A model generated the notes under the pieces. It saw only the letters and a list, made by a program, of their open reading frames with translations. It ran no database searches and was not told the DNA's origin. Positions 61,454 to 64,000 of a stretch of DNA of 64,000 nt are shown here, one piece after another. Source of the stretch: Maridesulfovibrio sp. (GTDB taxonomy: Bacteria > Desulfobacterota > Desulfovibrionia > Desulfovibrionales > Desulfovibrionaceae); assembly GCF_963677005.1 (NCBI RefSeq), contig NZ_OY781616.1, forward strand, positions 496,001-560,000. The letters run 5' to 3'. Each line of letters opens with the position of its first letter. Position 1 is the first letter of the stretch. A program made the position numbers and the translations under genes.

Positions 61454-62360
61454 AGATTATGTCATTGATGTGAACGGGGTTACCAAGATTTTCGGTGACA
61501 GAACCGTGGTGAAGGGTTTGGACATGCGGGTCCGGAGAGGCGAAATATTCGGCTTTCTCGGTCCGAACGGGTCCGGCAAGACCACATTTATCCGCATGCT
61601 TTGCGGTCTTCTGCGGCCTGATGCCGGGGCCGGAACCTGTCTTGGTTACGATATCATTGAACAATCGGATATGATCAAGCCGCAGGTCGGCTATATGTCC
61701 CAGAAGTTCAGCCTCTATGGCGATCTTACGGTGCGGGAGAATCTGGATTTTCTGGCCCGCGCATACCTGCTGCCTGATCGCCGAAAGCTTGTAGATGATG
61801 CCATAGAAAGAATGGGGCTCGGACGTTTCACCGATCAGCTTGCCGGGAGTCTTTCCGGAGGCTGGAAACAGCGGCTGGCCCTGACCGGATGCACCCTGCA
61901 CAGCCCGAAGCTGCTTCTGCTGGACGAACCCACCGCCGGGGTGGACCCGGCCGCCCGGCGGGATTTCTGGGACGAGGTGCATTCTCTGGCGGCGCAGGGC
62001 ATCACCGCCCTCATCAGCACCCATTATATGGATGAGGCCGAGCGTTGCCACCGGCTTGCCTACATCGCCTACGGAGACCTGCTGGCAAAAGGAACTCTCG
62101 AAGAACTGGTAAGGGATTCCGGTCTGAAAACATGGGTCCTCAAGGGGCCTGACCTGAATGTCCTGACCTCGAAACTGAGAGCTTCTGACGGCATCGATCA
62201 GGTGGTGGCCTTCGGTAATACCCTGCACATAAGCGGTCGGGATAATAATCTTATCGAGAAGTCCATCCGGGAACTTTGCGGCCCGGATCACAGTTTCAGC
62301 CCGGCTGAGACCAGCCTTGAAGAAGTGTTTATCGATCTTATGCGGGGGACGAATCCGTGA
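61446..62360 (+). CDS. ABC exporter ATPase (YbhF type, single domain)
   Basis: A 304-residue ATPase: Walker A GPNGSGKTT, ABC signature SGGWKQRLAL (LSGGW variant seen in this ABC-2 group), Walker B LLLLDEPTAGVDP and ISTHYMDEAERC. The C-terminal extension (LEELVRDSGLKTWVLKGPDL...) is typical of DrrA/YbhF ATPases. E. coli YbhF has two ATPase domains; this one has a single one. The ATG at 61446 overlaps the adaptor gene end by 8 bases. Confidence 0.89.
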   Translation: MAEDYVIDVNGVTKIFGDRTVVKGLDMRVRRGEIFGFLGPNGSGKTTFIRMLCGLLRPDAGAGTCLGYDIIEQSDMIKPQVGYMSQKFSLYGDLTVRENLDFLARAYLLPDRRKLVDDAIERMGLGRFTDQLAGSLSGGWKQRLALTGCTLHSPKLLLLDEPTAGVDPAARRDFWDEVHSLAAQGITALISTHYMDEAERCHRLAYIAYGDLLAKGTLEELVRDSGLKTWVLKGPDLNVLTSKLRASDGIDQVVAFGNTLHISGRDNNLIEKSIRELCGPDHSFSPAETSLEEVFIDLMRGTNP

Positions 62361-63499
62361 ACAGTGTACGCCTTTTTTCGTTCAGCCGTTTTATGGCCAT
62401 GGCTCGCAAGGAATTTGTGCAGATGCGCCGGGACAGGCTGACTTTTGCCATGATGATCGGAATTCCGCTCATTCAGATAATCCTGTTCGGCTATGCCATC
62501 AATTCCGACCCGCGCCATCTTCCCCTTGCCGTCCTTTCAGGGGACAACTCCAGATATTCCCGGTCTATTGTCGCCGGAATGCAGGCCAGTTCCTATTTTG
62601 ACGTGAACCGTTTTCTCCATACCAGAGCGGAGGCATCCAGATTGCTGGAGCTCGGAGAAGTGCAGTTTGTATTGACCATTCCGGAACGGTTCGGCAGGGA
62701 TCTGGAACGGGGTGAACATCCGGTCCTCCTGCTTGAAGCGGATGCCACGGACCCCATGGCCACAGGCAACGCGGTCAATTCCATGCGCGAGATTGTAAAT
62801 CGGGCCTTAGCGCGCGAGTTGAAGGGAGCCCTGCAATCCCTTCTGCCGGAGGCGAGTGCGGTAGAGCTGCGTATTCACGCCGACTACAACCCCGAAGCCG
62901 TAAGCCAGTACAACATCGTTCCCGGTCTGATGGGAGTTATCCTGACCCTGACTCTGGTCATGATCACCTCGCTGGCCATCACCCGCGAAACGGAACGCGG
63001 GACAATGGAAAATCTGCTGACCACACCCGTGCGGCCGCTTGAAGTGATGATGGGCAAAATCCTGCCTTACGTCATGGTCGGTTACATTCAGATGATGCTG
63101 ATCATGGCCGCGTCCGTATTTCTTTTTAATGTTCCTATAAACGGCAATCCGTTGATAGTTTTTACCTATTCTGCTGTTTTTATCGCCGCGAACCTCACTG
63201 TCGGAGTCACTGTTTCCACCATCGCGCGCAATCAGTTGCAGGCAGTGCAGATGTCCATATTCTTTTTTCTGCCGTCCCTCCTTCTTTCCGGTTTCATGTT
63301 CCCGTTCCGGGGAATGCCCCAATGGGCGCAGGTCCTTGGCTCCGTTCTCCCGCTTACCCATTATCTCCGGCTTGTGCGCGGGGTGCTGCTCAAGGGAACA
63401 GGTTGGGAAGACTCCCTCTATCATCTGTGGCCGATTGCCCTGTTCTGGCTGGTTGTGGTCATAGTCGGGTTGAAAAGATTCCGCCGTACACTCGATTGA
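62357..63499 (+). CDS. ABC-2 type permease (YbhR/YbhS type)
   Basis: A 380-residue permease starting at GTG, with a GTGA overlap to the ATPase gene. The first TM (TFAMMIGIPLIQIILFGYAIN) precedes a large extracytoplasmic domain, then five TMs with ITRETERGTMENLLTTPVRPLEVMMGKILPYVMVGYIQM and LPSLLLSGFMFPFRGMPQWAQ. Only one permease is encoded, whereas ybhG-F-S-R has two, so it should work as a homodimer. Possible substrates: drugs or cations. Confidence 0.88.
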   Translation: MNSVRLFSFSRFMAMARKEFVQMRRDRLTFAMMIGIPLIQIILFGYAINSDPRHLPLAVLSGDNSRYSRSIVAGMQASSYFDVNRFLHTRAEASRLLELGEVQFVLTIPERFGRDLERGEHPVLLLEADATDPMATGNAVNSMREIVNRALARELKGALQSLLPEASAVELRIHADYNPEAVSQYNIVPGLMGVILTLTLVMITSLAITRETERGTMENLLTTPVRPLEVMMGKILPYVMVGYIQMMLIMAASVFLFNVPINGNPLIVFTYSAVFIAANLTVGVTVSTIARNQLQAVQMSIFFFLPSLLLSGFMFPFRGMPQWAQVLGSVLPLTHYLRLVRGVLLKGTGWEDSLYHLWPIALFWLVVVIVGLKRFRRTLD

Positions 63500-63556
63500 T
63501 AAATCCTGTGTGAGCCCCGTATAAATGCGGGCTGTTGTCTCCTCTGATCCAAAAGT

Positions 63557-63602
63557 TACGGACTGTGGACCTGAATTAAGTAAAACAGGTCCGCAGTCCG
63601 TA
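63557..63602. promoter_or_regulatory. long inverted repeat between the exporter operon and the phage gene
   Basis: Arms ACGGACTGTGGACCTG and CAGGTCCGCAGTCCGT, with one G:T pair, flank about 12 bases. No T-run follows, so it could end exporter transcripts weakly, protect RNA ends or mark the edge of the phage segment. Confidence 0.55.
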
Positions 63603-63668
63603 CTATTATGCATTTTCGAACGGGGGAACAGATGGGAACAGGACAGAAGAATAAAGGAGGTTTTCAGG

Positions 63669-64000
63669 ATGACACCGGATGCCGGTTTTCTGGAAGAGGA
63701 CAAACGGGAAGCGGATGAGATCAAGAAGGAGCAGCGCAGGGAGGCGGAGCAGTTTCTGTCCGATATGCGCAAGACCTTCGGAACTGCTCACGGAAAACGT
63801 ATTTTTACTTTTCTGCTCGAGCAGGGCGGAGTCAATGCGCCGCTCTTTTCCCGGGACGCTGATATGTATCGCAACGTGGCCGTTCATGATTTCGTGGTCG
63901 AAAACATCCTTTCGGCAGTGGTAACGGCTGATGAGGAAATCTATCTTTCGATCATTCGTGAACGGGCCGAAAAATTACGCCATCAGGAGGAGACTGAGTA
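63669..64000 (+). CDS. Bbp19-like phage protein, 3' end beyond the window
   Basis: The frame is open from ATG 63669 to the window edge (110 codons; the last two bases are TA, so a stop may follow at once). AAAGGAGG lies upstream. After a charged helix (EEDKREADEIKKEQRREAEQF) the sequence TFGTAHGKRIFTFLLEQGGVNAPLF and MYRNVAVHDFVVENILS matches the pattern of the Bbp19-like domain found next to capsid genes in podovirus-type phages. This is the missing kind of gene after the portal at 50925, which suggests that the phage locus continues here. Confidence 0.65.
   Translation, partial: MTPDAGFLEEDKREADEIKKEQRREAEQFLSDMRKTFGTAHGKRIFTFLLEQGGVNAPLFSRDADMYRNVAVHDFVVENILSAVVTADEEIYLSIIRERAEKLRHQEETE

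Noticed and set aside
63679..63924. 81-residue frame near the right end
   Set aside because: It is out of frame with the Bbp19-like gene, which has the better ribosome site and family match.
1..64000. CRISPR arrays, insertion sequences and rRNA
   Set aside because: No regularly spaced direct repeats, transposase-like proteins or rRNA sequences were seen.

Overview
The window looks like chromosome from a Gram-negative, anaerobic deltaproteobacterium of the Desulfovibrio/Maridesulfovibrio type. This is inferred from gene content and protein style (monohaem cytochrome c, Tol-Pal envelope system, many two-component, chemotaxis and c-di-GMP proteins, moderate GC, short ThiC); no rRNA or tRNA is present to confirm it. 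No CRISPR array or insertion sequence was seen.

Layout. 1-7.5 kb: housekeeping and small-molecule genes (end of a cytochrome c, cutA, a PfkB kinase, an APH-fold kinase overlapping an APS-kinase-like gene, a secreted NTF2-like protein, then miaB, a DUF151 nuclease, a PHP phosphoesterase and a Sir2 deacylase). 7.5-11.9 kb: tolQ-tolR-tolA-tolB-pal, which couples the proton motive force to outer-membrane constriction. 12.2-13.2 kb: an alcohol dehydrogenase-like protein lacking the structural zinc cysteines. 13.2-16.2 kb (minus strand): a cytoplasmic trio of substrate-binding-protein fold, UreG/HypB-like GTPase and ABC ATPase with no membrane component; this is the best candidate for an undescribed system. 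16.5-26.4 kb: a sigma-54 activator, three matching inverted-repeat operators, a sigma-54 promoter, a GABA-type aminotransferase, a branched-chain-type ABC importer and a succinate-semialdehyde dehydrogenase, which together read as an uptake and degradation pathway for GABA or a related omega-amino acid. 26.6-33.4 kb: a two-component system divergent from a MacA-MacB-TolC-like efflux pump, with a tandem operator between them. 33.5-44.8 kb: chemoreceptor, solute-binding protein, an unknown two-gene unit, MarR with an MFS pump, a K+/H+ antiporter with its TrkA/Usp regulator, rhodanese and TauE.

44.9-50.9 kb is a partial prophage: lysis (holin, XhlA-like), packaging (small and large terminase), a GNAT protein, a Com-like mini zinc finger and a podovirus-type portal. 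It then stops at a terminator with no capsid gene. About 12.7 kb of ordinary cellular genes follow (dual-OB-like protein, DUF4198 pair, NhaC antiporter, thiC/bzaF, hemolysin III, diguanylate cyclase, TetR-controlled ABC-2 exporter). At 63.67 kb a Bbp19-like phage gene begins and runs off the window, so the phage structural genes appear to be split into at least two loci.

A family of composite palindromic repeats is scattered through intergenic spaces, including inside the aminotransferase-transporter cluster and inside the prophage. Two copies carry a nested module of about 58 bp.
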